64,000 bases of DNA from Sulfuritalea sp. (lineage in GTDB: Bacteria; Pseudomonadota; Gammaproteobacteria; Burkholderiales; Rhodocyclaceae), in the NCBI GenBank assembly GCA_023700805.1, contig JAMPYF010000023.1:1-64000 (forward strand). The letters are read 5' to 3'. Shown here piece after piece: positions 9,698 to 17,981 of this stretch. A model generated the notes under the pieces. That model saw only the letters and a list, made by a program, of their open reading frames with translations, was not told the DNA's origin and ran no database searches. The position numbers and the translations under genes are program-made. The stretch's first letter is position 1, and each line of letters starts with the position of its first letter.

Positions 9698-11779
9698 GTG
9701 GATGCCAATTCGATCAGGGAAGCTTTCACCGCACGGCGCTATAAGCGCACCCGCGAGACCAAGGTATATGACGAGTACCTTGCTCCGACGACTGGACAAT
9801 TTATCTACCTGCGGAAAAATGACGAGCAAGCGGTCGCCACACTGGTCGTTATTCATCCTGATCTGAAGCTGGAAGCTTTTGCGTCACTCGATGGCGTCCG
9901 TTTCGGTGCCGCCGACAAGCTGATCAAAGATCCTCGTTTTCGTCGCTTCCCGGAATGGGGTGGAACGACACTGATTCAGCACAGCGGTCGGCCGATCACA
10001 ATCGACTCTTTGGAGGCGCTTGGTCGCTTCCTCCAGTTGCTAGACACCCCGGCGGGCAGCGAGCGCGTGGGTGCTGACTTGCCACCCCGCCTGATGGCTA
10101 TTGAGTTGGAAAACTTCAAAGGGGTAGGCAGCCGGGTTCGCATCGACCTCGCGCCCATCACGCTGCTTTTCGGCGCCAATAGTGCGGGTAAGAGCACCAT
10201 TCTTCAGGCTCTGCAATACGTTCGCGAGGTGCTGGAGCGTCGTAACGCCAATCCTGATCGGACGCTTTATGGCGGCGACTTCGTCGACCTGGGTGGCTTT
10301 CACAACCTCGTTCATCAGCATGATGAAGGCAAGACGATTGCCATCAAGCTCGAACTCCAGCTCAACAAGGCTGAGCTGCCTGAGCTGACCCCGGAAGCCT
10401 TCGACGAGTGGCTGAACGTCGATGCGGAAGTCTGGGATCTCTATCAACTGCTCCAGGAAACCCGGAATCGCGCGGAGACTGTTAGCGTTGAACTGAAGAT
10501 TGGCTGGAGCTCGAACCGGCAGGCCGCCATCGTTCGCGGCTACGAGGTCGGGCTGAACGGCGCACTGCTGGCGAAAATCGAAAGCCAGGCAGACGGCAAG
10601 GATGCCTCAATCCAGATCAACCCGAAGAATCCTGTGTTCACCCGTTATCGCACTCAGGAAGAAATCGACAGTGCCAAGGAACTACTTGCTGCCTTGGATG
10701 ATGACGTAGCAACCGCAACTGACGATACCGCTTCAGAGGCGGACGATGCGGATAACCAGGGATATTCAATCTGGCCACAGATTACCGGCACGCTGGCGGA
10801 TGCCGATATCGAGCGGCCGGGCCAGGGATTCCGCCAGTGGCTGAGCAACGTTGACGGAGCACTGCCTGCGCTTGCTCCTTTGCTGTACGTGCCGGCCGGA
10901 GATGCCAAGGGTGCCACGGCGGTCTATTTGGCGCGGGAGCTGACAGCCTTCTTGACCACGGTAATCGTCGGCCCCGGCGTATTGATTCGTGACCAGCTGC
11001 GCAAACTGCGCTATCTCGGCCCGATTCGCAACGTGCCCGAACGCGATTTCGAGGCAGCACTGACACCCGACGAAGCCCGCTGGGCCGATGGCACTGCCGC
11101 TTGGGAAGCTCTCTTAATACGCGAGGAGTCGCTAATTGAGGAGGTTTCCACATGGATGGAGGACAAAGATAAGCTAGCAACTGGTTACGCAGTTGAGCGA
11201 TATCCAGCCATAGAGGTTGAGGTTGCAATGCTAAATCTGCTAATCCGTGCTGCTGATCCTGATTCTGGATTTCGGGTCACACCCCAAGATATTCAACGCC
11301 TCAAATCGAAGCCAGAGAAACAGCGTTTGTACTTGAGAGACACTGAAACCGATGGAGAATTCCAACCGCGTGATGTAGGTATCGGTATTTCTCAGGTGTT
11401 GCCAGTGGTAGTCGCATCTCTGGAGCCATCGGCAGCTTTGGTGGCCATCGAACAGCCTGAGCTCCATATTCATCCAGCTATTCAGGTGGGATTGGGTGAC
11501 CTGTTCATTAAGGGTGCCAAGGAGCATGGCATCAACTTCCTGGTCGAGACGCACAGCGAATACCTGATTCTGCGTTTGCTGCGACGGATTCGTGAAACCA
11601 CAGAAAATGAAGTGCCGCCAGGGGCCATCGGCATCGAGCCGGCGGACGTGGCTGTGATCTATGTCCAATCGACTGAATCTGGCGTTGAGCTTGTGCCACT
11701 GCCGATCGACGCAACCGGCGAGTTCACGACCCGCTGGCCCAAGGGATTCTTCGACGAGCGCGCGGAGGAACTGTTCTGA
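9698..11779 (+). CDS. AAA family ATPase, DUF3696-like (OLD/ABC-type)
   Basis: A 693-residue ATPase of the RecF/OLD-like AAA group. The chosen start is the GTG at 9698, preceded by AAGGAG at 9686-9691; an in-frame ATG at 9656 lies inside hsdS and has no such site. Residues 1-130 are an extra amino-terminal region without recognised motifs. Walker A is GANSAGKS (about 156-163), Walker B with the catalytic glutamate is AIEQPELHIHP (about 582), and the H-loop is ETHSEY (about 618). The final 60 residues resemble DUF3696. No TOPRIM nuclease domain is visible, unlike OLD or GajA, so nuclease activity would have to come from the downstream HNH or HKD-like proteins. It shares one base with the next gene. 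Confidence 0.85.
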   Translation: MDANSIREAFTARRYKRTRETKVYDEYLAPTTGQFIYLRKNDEQAVATLVVIHPDLKLEAFASLDGVRFGAADKLIKDPRFRRFPEWGGTTLIQHSGRPITIDSLEALGRFLQLLDTPAGSERVGADLPPRLMAIELENFKGVGSRVRIDLAPITLLFGANSAGKSTILQALQYVREVLERRNANPDRTLYGGDFVDLGGFHNLVHQHDEGKTIAIKLELQLNKAELPELTPEAFDEWLNVDAEVWDLYQLLQETRNRAETVSVELKIGWSSNRQAAIVRGYEVGLNGALLAKIESQADGKDASIQINPKNPVFTRYRTQEEIDSAKELLAALDDDVATATDDTASEADDADNQGYSIWPQITGTLADADIERPGQGFRQWLSNVDGALPALAPLLYVPAGDAKGATAVYLARELTAFLTTVIVGPGVLIRDQLRKLRYLGPIRNVPERDFEAALTPDEARWADGTAAWEALLIREESLIEEVSTWMEDKDKLATGYAVERYPAIEVEVAMLNLLIRAADPDSGFRVTPQDIQRLKSKPEKQRLYLRDTETDGEFQPRDVGIGISQVLPVVVASLEPSAALVAIEQPELHIHPAIQVGLGDLFIKGAKEHGINFLVETHSEYLILRLLRRIRETTENEVPPGAIGIEPADVAVIYVQSTESGVELVPLPIDATGEFTTRWPKGFFDERAEELF

Positions 11780-12654
11780 TGATCAAGGAGTTCGCGCTTG
11801 AGCCGGATGTTCTTGCATCGTCTTTCCGTGATTTCACATACTTCACTGAGAAATTTGGGGTTGCTCAAGGGAGGGTGATTTCCCGTTTCCCGAAGGATTG
11901 GAAGCGGCTTGTCTATGCTGCTGCGCAGGCTCGACTTAAAGGCACCAAGGAGCTCGCCCTAATCGAAGTTCGTTTAAGGGATCTGGCGGATGACGTGTTA
12001 GTGGCATTTGGACGGCCAGGGGGCGACTCCTCAAAGCAATGGCTCGAACGAGCAATTGTTGAACATGCCCGCCAGGCTTTTTCGGCGATCATCGCTACCA
12101 GTAATGCTCAATCGCATGGCGATGTGCTGACGTCGGATGACCTTGATGAAACTGACCCACGTTTTGCCGCCAAAGGCCAGGCGCACATCAACCGAACAGC
12201 AGCAGAAATTGTCGGATGGGTTAAGCCGCTGGTAATTAATGCTAGGAAGGTAAAACTTATCGATCCGCACTTCGATCCGACGGCGTCCCGTTGGAGGCGG
12301 ATGCTCAAGTTGTTGCTCAGTACGATGGCACCTGTCGCGCAAGCGGGTACGACAATTGAGATTTACCGCTCAGATCGAATTCCATCTCAGCATCTCAATC
12401 ACTGCTTTACTTCGGCAATTCCGCCATTGCTTGTTGGAGGGATTCGTATTCTTGTGTTCATCCGTCCTGACGCAGAAATGCACAATCGCTTTATTCTTAT
12501 TGATACAGGTGGGGCATCCTACCAAACGGGCCTAGATGACAATGAAGACGGCGGTTCGACACCTCAAGACGTTGCAACCTGGCTTGCCACAGATGTGCAT
12601 CGCAACGAATGGCAGACCTATAGCGGCGGTACACCTTTCCTTAGTTTTGGATAG
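11779..12654 (+). CDS. Unknown defence-operon protein with HKD-like motif
   Basis: A 291-residue protein I do not recognise as a named family. The amino-terminal half is helical and charged. The carboxy-terminal half has VKLIDPHFDP (a strand ending in acidic and histidine residues), then EIYRSD, and finally HNRFILID followed by Gly-Gly. HNRFILID fits HxR(x)4D, the variant of the phospholipase-D HxK(x)4D signature seen in some nucleases, with only one such motif present, so an active enzyme would have to dimerise. Start and stop are coupled to its neighbours (TGATG upstream; 6 bases to the HNH gene). A nuclease or nucleic-acid-binding partner of the ATPase is the best guess. Confidence 0.65.
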   Translation: MIKEFALEPDVLASSFRDFTYFTEKFGVAQGRVISRFPKDWKRLVYAAAQARLKGTKELALIEVRLRDLADDVLVAFGRPGGDSSKQWLERAIVEHARQAFSAIIATSNAQSHGDVLTSDDLDETDPRFAAKGQAHINRTAAEIVGWVKPLVINARKVKLIDPHFDPTASRWRRMLKLLLSTMAPVAQAGTTIEIYRSDRIPSQHLNHCFTSAIPPLLVGGIRILVFIRPDAEMHNRFILIDTGGASYQTGLDDNEDGGSTPQDVATWLATDVHRNEWQTYSGGTPFLSFG

Positions 12655-12660
12655 GCCGGC

Positions 12661-14361
12661 ATGGATCATAACCTTGCGTTAAGGATTTCTCGGCTAGCTA
12701 ACTGGGATGACATCGCGAGCCTCGAAATAAATGCTCGGGAGAGAGGCCGCTTAACGACCGAGGTGGCTGATGCGCTCCGCCAACGCTCAATAGAGTTGGC
12801 GAAATCGTTTATTGCAGAGAAGACCGGCATTGATCTAACGAGTCTCTCCCCTGCCGAAGAAAAGATTGTCCGCGCTGTAGGCGAATACGTCGCTATCAAG
12901 AAGCGCGAGGGAAAGTATCCAGGTCGAACGCTTGAGCAGATCAAGAATAGAGGCCTGCTCGGGGCTGCTGAAAACGCGGTGTGCCGAGCAACACCAACGC
13001 AGGGTTACCAAAGCCTGGTTGATGCGTCGCTCGAAGAGCTTTCTTATGAGCAAATCGTTATTGAGCATCCAGACGAATTTTCCCCGAGAGCGGTTTGGTT
13101 TTCCCGACGCACCTTAGGCTTGCCAAACACCAGCGACGCTGCCCCAGCAGATACTGGTGGCGACACCCAGACGAGAACAGTGACCGTTCTTCAATGGCAG
13201 AAGCAGGTAGCTAAAGAGAACGATGGGGTGCTTCCGGCGTTCACGAATGTGAATACTGCCGCGATCCTGGGAATGGATGATCTTCAACGGTACGGTCGGG
13301 TACTCGGAAACATCCAGTCGCGTATCGACTTTGCCTGTTATCGCTGTGGCTTACCCCCCCTTGGATTGGCGGCCGATTCTCCATTCGAGCGTGCTTGGGC
13401 ACAAGAAGGACGAGATTGGAAATTTCCAGTTGATACCATGCAAGCGGCTGCTCAAGCTCGGGTATGGGCCGATACAGACTTTGACCAGGTACTACGGGTA
13501 ACGGAAGAGCTTCCCGGACAAGCTCACATCTTTTGGACAGAAGAGCTGTCAACCAATGAAGCACAAGTTAAGGCCTGGGCCTACGGGCCAGCATCCAAAC
13601 TAAGCGATAGCGCACCTCGCAATGATCAAGAGCCCGGAGTACGTCGCAACCCTCCCTGGTCAAGAGATGAATTGATCCTGGCACTGGACCTGTACCTTCG
13701 CCATAGAGAGTCTCCCCCTGGGAAAGACAGCAAGGAAGTAACAGAGCTTTCGAACTTTCTAAATCATATGGGAGAGGTGCTCGGGCTGGGTGAAGCAGAC
13801 TCGTATCGGAATACCAATGGCGTTTACATGAAGATGATGAACTTCAGACACCATGACCCCGAGTACGTCAAAGACGGAAGGGTTGGCCTGGCTCGAGGGA
13901 ACAAGGATGAGGTCGTGGTATGGCATGAATTTTCTGGCGATCCGGTACGGCTTGTACAGGTTGTGGCAGCAATACGAGCAACCGTTGAAACTCACACCAG
14001 CGATCGAGAATTAGAGGGAGCAGATGATCCAGACATTGTCGAGGCAGAGGAAGGCAGGGTATTGACCCGCCTCCATCGAGTCCGAGAGCGCAATCGAAAA
14101 CTTGTTGAAGCGAAAAAGAAGCAGGCACTCAAGGAGGCAGGCAAGTTGATTTGTGAGGCATGTGGGTTTGACTTCGTTAGCAAATATGGGCCAACGGCCG
14201 AAGGTATCATTGATGTACATCACACTAAGCCAGTCCATACTCTGATGCCTGGCGATACAACCAAATTAGACGACTTGGCGCTTCTATGTGCTAATTGCCA
14301 TCGTATCGTGCATTCAGCTAAGAAATGGCTGACGATCGAGCAGGTCAAAGCATTGGTTTAG
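12661..14361 (+). CDS. HNH endonuclease, McrA-like
   Basis: A 566-residue protein with a carboxy-terminal HNH nuclease: CEACGF (about 499), the catalytic DVHHTKP (about 518), then CANCH and a final histidine, giving the zinc-bound beta-beta-alpha-metal fold. Residues about 335-420 contain NPPWSRDELILALDLYLR and NGVYMKMMNFR, a block that commonly precedes HNH domains in McrA-type modification-dependent nucleases and probably reads DNA. The first 330 residues are unassigned. It follows the HKD-like gene by 6 bases. Whether it cuts modified phage DNA or acts as an effector under ATPase control cannot be told from sequence. Confidence 0.88.
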   Translation: MDHNLALRISRLANWDDIASLEINARERGRLTTEVADALRQRSIELAKSFIAEKTGIDLTSLSPAEEKIVRAVGEYVAIKKREGKYPGRTLEQIKNRGLLGAAENAVCRATPTQGYQSLVDASLEELSYEQIVIEHPDEFSPRAVWFSRRTLGLPNTSDAAPADTGGDTQTRTVTVLQWQKQVAKENDGVLPAFTNVNTAAILGMDDLQRYGRVLGNIQSRIDFACYRCGLPPLGLAADSPFERAWAQEGRDWKFPVDTMQAAAQARVWADTDFDQVLRVTEELPGQAHIFWTEELSTNEAQVKAWAYGPASKLSDSAPRNDQEPGVRRNPPWSRDELILALDLYLRHRESPPGKDSKEVTELSNFLNHMGEVLGLGEADSYRNTNGVYMKMMNFRHHDPEYVKDGRVGLARGNKDEVVVWHEFSGDPVRLVQVVAAIRATVETHTSDRELEGADDPDIVEAEEGRVLTRLHRVRERNRKLVEAKKKQALKEAGKLICEACGFDFVSKYGPTAEGIIDVHHTKPVHTLMPGDTTKLDDLALLCANCHRIVHSAKKWLTIEQVKALV

Positions 14362-14374
14362 AGGTGTGCCTCAT

Positions 14375-15040
14375 ATGATTGAGGCCGTTCTTGACCTTTT
14401 TCGAAGAGCTAAGATTGCAACTAATATGCTTATCGATGGACCAACGCTTTACCACGGATCGACAGTAGGTTGGTTGCACCTTTCAGGTTTCGGAAAAGCC
14501 GACTTCGCCTTTGGCGAATTTGCCGCGGCGAACCCGTTTATTTATCTATGTACCCAGCGCGAAGGCGGCGACAGCGCCGCCTGCAAAGCATTCGTCCAGG
14601 TATATAAACGTCACATTAATAAGCCGCCCTTGGCTGAATATTGTTTTAGGGGTACGCCATTTGCAATTGATCGTTACGTCTATCACGTCACGTGCAAAGC
14701 CCAGGTCAATGTGCTTGACTTGCATGCCGAGTCATTGGATGAGGTAGATATGAAGCGTGTCAAACAGGTCATCGCCAACGCAAGTAAGTCAAGATTAAAG
14801 TCCATTTCGACATCCTTTGACCTATGCCTAAAGCCTATAACTTGGCGCAATCATCTTGAAGCTGCCTTTGTAAACCAACGAGACGAGATGGTGCATGCGC
14901 TGGGTCGGGTCGGTTTTCAGTTGATCCGCAATTTCGAGCGAGATGGTGATGGTCAGGAATACGGCGAAGTCTGGGCATTGCCAATGAATCAGGTTGCTTG
15001 TGTAACCCTGCAACCACCGGCTATCTACAAGATCGCTTAA
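14375..15040 (+). CDS. Unknown protein with ADP-ribosyltransferase-like motifs
   Basis: A 221-residue protein at the end of the defence operon. I chose ATG 14375 because GAGG (14361-14364) is then well placed; GTG 14366 is the alternative. No family is recognised with confidence, but LYHGST near the amino terminus, NPFIYLCTQ with an Ala/Cys-rich helix in the middle, and EYGEVWAL near the end follow the H-Y-E order of ADP-ribosyltransferase folds (DUF3990-like and KptA/PARP-like groups have LYHG(S/T) openings). If correct it could modify a host or phage target. The gene is AT-rich compared with the core genome and is the last before the terminator. Confidence 0.6.
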   Translation: MIEAVLDLFRRAKIATNMLIDGPTLYHGSTVGWLHLSGFGKADFAFGEFAAANPFIYLCTQREGGDSAACKAFVQVYKRHINKPPLAEYCFRGTPFAIDRYVYHVTCKAQVNVLDLHAESLDEVDMKRVKQVIANASKSRLKSISTSFDLCLKPITWRNHLEAAFVNQRDEMVHALGRVGFQLIRNFERDGDGQEYGEVWALPMNQVACVTLQPPAIYKIA

Positions 15041-15151
15041 CTTAGATCCTTGCCCTATAGTGCTTTCCGATTCTTAGGTGCCTGAAATGGTCTTGACGCA
15101 TATAAAGTGGGGATAAGTCCAGTTACCCGTGGGGACGCCAGCACTGGCAAG

Positions 15152-15187
15152 ACGCCCGATTCCGCAAGGAATCGGGCGTTTTTCTTT
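15152..15187 (+). terminator. Rho-independent terminator of the defence operon
   Basis: ACGCCCGATTCC (15152-15163), a GCAA loop and GGAATCGGGCGT (15168-15179) form a perfect 12-bp stem followed by a T-rich run (TTTTCTTTC). It lies 110 bases beyond the last operon gene and ahead of the thioesterase gene, which marks the functional and probably the compositional end of the island. Confidence 0.88.
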
Positions 15188-15264
15188 CATGTCCCGACCG
15201 GAGCCACCGGCGGTATCCGGAGGACGGCTAGAATCGCCACACCTACTGCGTTTCCGACATCGCC

Positions 15265-15699
15265 ATGGCCCGCATCAAGCTCCAGTTTTCCGACGACCAG
15301 TTCTGCTATTCGACCGATCTCACGGTGCGCATCACCGACATCAACGGCGCCAACCATCTCGGCAACGACTCGATGATCTCGATGATCTCGGAGGCGCGGG
15401 CGCGCTTCCTGTTCGACTTCGGCGTCGAGGAAACCACCGACGACCAGATCATCGTCACCGACCTGGCCACCACCTACCTGGCCGAGGCCTATACGCGCGA
15501 CGAGCTGCGCTTCGAGGTCGGCGTCACGGACTTCAACAAGTACGGCGGCGACATCATATTCCGCGTCACGCGGCCGGCCGATGCGACGCTGATCGCCATG
15601 GCCAAGTCCGGCTTCGTCTTTTTCGACTACCGGGTGAAGAAAGTGGTGCCCATGCCCGAGTTCTTCGCCGCCAAGTTTCCCCGGGTCAATCGGCTCTAG
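15265..15699 (+). CDS. Hot-dog fold acyl-CoA thioesterase family protein
   Basis: A 144-residue single hot-dog domain of the 4-hydroxybenzoyl-CoA thioesterase/FadM type. The segment DINGANHLGNDSM matches the region where this group carries its active-site acidic residue and following helix, and the order of strands (FEVGVTDFNKYGG, FFDYRVKKVVPMP) fits. It likely hydrolyses an acyl-CoA, with unknown chain preference. It is the first clearly core-like, high-GC gene after the island and is followed after 27 bases by a MaoC-like gene, so the two may act on related acyl-CoA substrates. Confidence 0.8.
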   Translation: MARIKLQFSDDQFCYSTDLTVRITDINGANHLGNDSMISMISEARARFLFDFGVEETTDDQIIVTDLATTYLAEAYTRDELRFEVGVTDFNKYGGDIIFRVTRPADATLIAMAKSGFVFFDYRVKKVVPMPEFFAAKFPRVNRL

Positions 15700-15726
15700 G
15701 CGGCCGGCCCGGCGCTGCTGAAAAAC

Positions 15727-16662
15727 ATGGACTCGCAGACACTCGATCACTTGCGCTCCTGGGTCGGCCGCCGGGAACAGGTCGACGACCTGATCGCGCC
15801 TTCCAGGGTGGCCGCGCTGGCGGCGACGCTGGACCGCGACGATCCTGCGCCGCTGCCGGGCGATGCGCTGCCGCCGCCCTGGCACTGGACGCTGTGCGTG
15901 GCCGCGGCGCGCCAGTCGGCGCTCGGCCCCGACGGCCATCCGGCGCGCGGCGGCTTCCTGCCGCCGGTGCCGCTGCCGCGCCGCATGTGGGCCGGCGGCC
16001 GGCTGGGCTTCCCGCAGCCGCTGCGCGTTGGCGAAGCCGTGCAGCGCCGCTCGCAGGTGATCTCGGTCGAGCACAAGAGCGGGCGCTCCGGCGAACTGGT
16101 CTTCGTCCTGGTGCGCCATGAATTCCACGGTGCGAACGGACTCGCGATCACCGAAGAGCACGACATCGTCTACCGTGAGCTGCCGAGCGCCGTGGGCTCC
16201 GCCCCCACGGCCGGCTTTGCACAGCCGGCCGGTTCCGCGGGCGCGGAGCAGTGCTCCGCGAAACCCCCGCGACACCCAGCGCCAACTCTTGCTGCGGCGC
16301 CCGCAAGCTGTGCCTGGCAGCGCGAGATCGTGCCCGACGACGTGCTGCTGTTCCGCTATTCGGCGCTGAGCTTCAACGGCCATCGCATCCACTACGACCG
16401 CCGCTATGTGACCGAGGTCGAGGGCTATCCCGGCCTCGTCGTGCATGGACCGCTGATCGCCACGCTGCTGCTCGACCTGCTGCGGCGGAATCTGCCCACT
16501 GCTGCCATCGCGGCGTTCGAGTTCAAGGCGCTGAAGCCGCTGTTCGACATCGCGCCGTTTTCCGTCCATGGCCAGCCCGAGGGCGACGGCAGGACCGTCA
16601 GGCTCTGGGCGACGGATGCCGAGGGCTGGCTGGCGATGAGCGCCAGCGCCAGCCTGGCCTGA
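15727..16662 (+). CDS. MaoC-like acyl-CoA hydratase (mesaconyl-CoA hydratase type)
   Basis: A 311-residue double hot-dog protein resembling FAS1-type dehydratases and mesaconyl-/itaconyl-CoA hydratases. The amino half holds the PPVPLPRRMWAGG region; the carboxy half has FRYSALSFNGHRIHYDRRY, where the Asn/His/Asp cluster is the usual hydratase active site, then GLVVHGP. Between the halves, residues about 155-196 are a low-complexity Ala/Pro/Gly stretch encoded by three consecutive DNA hairpins (16189-16260) plus a copy of the dispersed repeat, which looks like an in-frame insertion in the linker. Catalytic residues are outside it, so the protein may still work. Confidence 0.8.
   Translation: MDSQTLDHLRSWVGRREQVDDLIAPSRVAALAATLDRDDPAPLPGDALPPPWHWTLCVAAARQSALGPDGHPARGGFLPPVPLPRRMWAGGRLGFPQPLRVGEAVQRRSQVISVEHKSGRSGELVFVLVRHEFHGANGLAITEEHDIVYRELPSAVGSAPTAGFAQPAGSAGAEQCSAKPPRHPAPTLAAAPASCAWQREIVPDDVLLFRYSALSFNGHRIHYDRRYVTEVEGYPGLVVHGPLIATLLLDLLRRNLPTAAIAAFEFKALKPLFDIAPFSVHGQPEGDGRTVRLWATDAEGWLAMSASASLA
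16189..16260. repeat. Triple-hairpin insertion inside the hydratase gene
   Basis: Three back-to-back inverted repeats: GCCGTGGG (16189-16196) with CCCACGGC (16204-16211); GGCCGGCT (16209-16216) with AGCCGGCC (16223-16230); and CGCGGAGCA (16242-16250) with TGCTCCGCG (16252-16260). They occupy the linker between the two hot-dog halves and keep the reading frame. This is the signature of a palindromic repeat that landed in a coding region. Confidence 0.75.
16269..16291 (+). repeat. Dispersed repeat copy within a coding sequence
   Basis: Carries GCGACACCCAGCGCCAACTC followed by TTG, close to the consensus CGCCAGCGCCAACTCTTG found at convergent junctions elsewhere in the window. It directly follows the triple hairpin in the hydratase gene and is translated in frame. 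Confidence 0.65.
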
Positions 16663-16674
16663 ATCCCGCCGGCA

Positions 16675-17229
16675 TCAGGCGCGGCCGCCTGCCGCGGCGG
16701 CATCCGGGTCGGCGAGCGTGACGCGGACCACGCTTTCATAGTCGAAGCTGAGCGCCATCCAGCGCCGCGCCGGCAGACCCTGCGCCTGACCGACGATGAC
16801 TTTCATCACGCCCGCATGGGTCACCAGCACGGCGCTTTCCAGGCCCTGCCGGCGGACGTCGGCAAGGAAGTCGTGAACCCGGCGCTGCAGTTCGCCGACC
16901 GATTCGCCCTGCGGCGGCCGATAGCCGAGCGGATCGGCGGCCCAGCCGTCCAGCGCCGCGCGCTGGATCCGCTCCCAGGGGCTCATTTCCCAGGCGCCGA
17001 AATGCATTTCCTGCAGCCGCGCATCGCTTTGCGGGGCCGCATGCAGGGCCTGCGCCAGTTGCGCGCAGCGCTGCAGCGGGCTGGTGTAGAGCGGTAACTG
17101 CGGCGGCAGTTGCACGGCGATGCGCGCCGCGGCGGCGGCCACGTCTTCCGCCAGCGCCAGGTCGGTGCGGCCGTAGCAGACGCCGGCGGCGACCTGCGGC
17201 GCGGGGTGGCGGATCAGGTAAAGCTGCAC
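16675..17229 (-). CDS. cobC: Alpha-ribazole phosphatase / histidine phosphatase
   Basis: A 184-residue histidine phosphatase starting at GTG 17229, overlapping the end of cobS. It opens LYLIRHPAP, with RHP in place of the usual RHG, and carries [17 protein letters not shown] and [10 protein letters not shown], the further phosphate-pocket residues of the family. Removal of the 5'-phosphate from alpha-ribazole-phosphate (or adenosylcobalamin-phosphate) is the step that pairs with CobS and CobT, and its place in the cobT-cobS operon supports that over a general phosphoglycerate mutase role. It ends 12 bases from the convergent hydratase gene. Confidence 0.87.
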   Translation of the reverse strand: MQLYLIRHPAPQVAAGVCYGRTDLALAEDVAAAAARIAVQLPPQLPLYTSPLQRCAQLAQALHAAPQSDARLQEMHFGAWEMSPWERIQRAALDGWAADPLGYRPPQGESVGELQRRVHDFLADVRRQGLESAVLVTHAGVMKVIVGQAQGLPARRWMALSFDYESVVRVTLADPDAAAAGGRA

Positions 17230-17981
17230 AGCAGCCCCAGGTAGAAGGCCACTTCGCCGAGTTGTTGCGCGGCGCCGAGGCAGTCGCCGGTGTAGCCGCC
17301 GATGCGGCGCAGGAAGTAGCGTGCGGCGAGCAGCGTGCTTAGAACCACGGCCGCCAGCGCCGCCAGCACCTCGGCGAGCGGCAGCAGCAGGCAGGGCGCG
17401 AGGCCGCACAGCGCCGCGACGGCGAGTTCCCCCGGCGCCATGCGCTGCGCCAGCGGCTTGGACTTCGAGCTGTCGTCGTCGCGCACGTAGTCGAGGAAAT
17501 AGATCAGCACGGTCGAGGCCAGGCGCGATACGGCATGGCCGGCGACCAGCGCGATGGCGAGAAAGGGCGGGCCGAGGCCGGCGTCGAGCTCGGTCAGCGC
17601 GCTCCACTTGGTGAGCAGGATCAGGCCGACGCCGAGCGCCGCATAGCTGCCGATGCGCGAGTCCTTCATGATCGCCAGCACCTGCGCCTTGTCCCAGCCG
17701 CCGCCGAAGCCGTCGCAGGAATCGGCGAAGCCGTCCTCGTGGAAGGCGCCGGTGGCCAGGATGGTCGCCGCCATGCCGAGCAGCACGGCGACGCCGATCG
17801 GCAGCGCCAGCGCCACGAGTTCCGTGACGCCGGCGCCGATGATGCCCACCAGGATGCCGATCAGCGGGAAGTAGCGCGCCGCATGATTGAGCTGGTCCTG
17901 TCCATGGCCGACCCAGGCCGGCACCGGCAGGCGCGTGAAAAAGCGCAGCGCGGCGAAGAAATATTCCAGCTCGCGCTTCAT
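17214..17981 (-). CDS. cobS: Adenosylcobinamide-GDP ribazoletransferase (cobalamin synthase)
   Basis: A 255-residue integral membrane enzyme joining adenosylcobinamide-GDP to alpha-ribazole(-phosphate), the last step of cobalamin assembly. It starts [19 protein letters not shown], has the conserved [19 protein letters not shown] metal/substrate loop, the [12 protein letters not shown] motif and several hydrophobic helices, all diagnostic of CobS. The ATG overlaps the cobT stop (ATGA), and its own end overlaps the cobC start, so the three genes form one coupled unit. Confidence 0.95.
   Translation of the reverse strand: MKRELEYFFAALRFFTRLPVPAWVGHGQDQLNHAARYFPLIGILVGIIGAGVTELVALALPIGVAVLLGMAATILATGAFHEDGFADSCDGFGGGWDKAQVLAIMKDSRIGSYAALGVGLILLTKWSALTELDAGLGPPFLAIALVAGHAVSRLASTVLIYFLDYVRDDDSSKSKPLAQRMAPGELAVAALCGLAPCLLLPLAEVLAALAAVVLSTLLAARYFLRRIGGYTGDCLGAAQQLGEVAFYLGLLCSFT

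Noticed and set aside
9698-14361. Calling the ATPase plus HNH pair a Septu or Gabija system
   Set aside because: The ATPase has no TOPRIM domain as in GajA, there is no UvrD-like GajB, the HNH protein is far larger than PtuB, and an extra HKD-like gene lies between.
1-15200. BREX or DISARM system
   Set aside because: No PglZ, BrxC, DrmA or DrmB-like proteins are present; the methyltransferase, nuclease and specificity genes are a standard type I set.
16675-17607. Longer version of the CobC-type phosphatase starting upstream of 17229
   Set aside because: The extension reads as Arg/Ala-rich sequence antiparallel to no family and lies within cobS; the conserved phosphatase start is LYLIRHP at GTG 17229.
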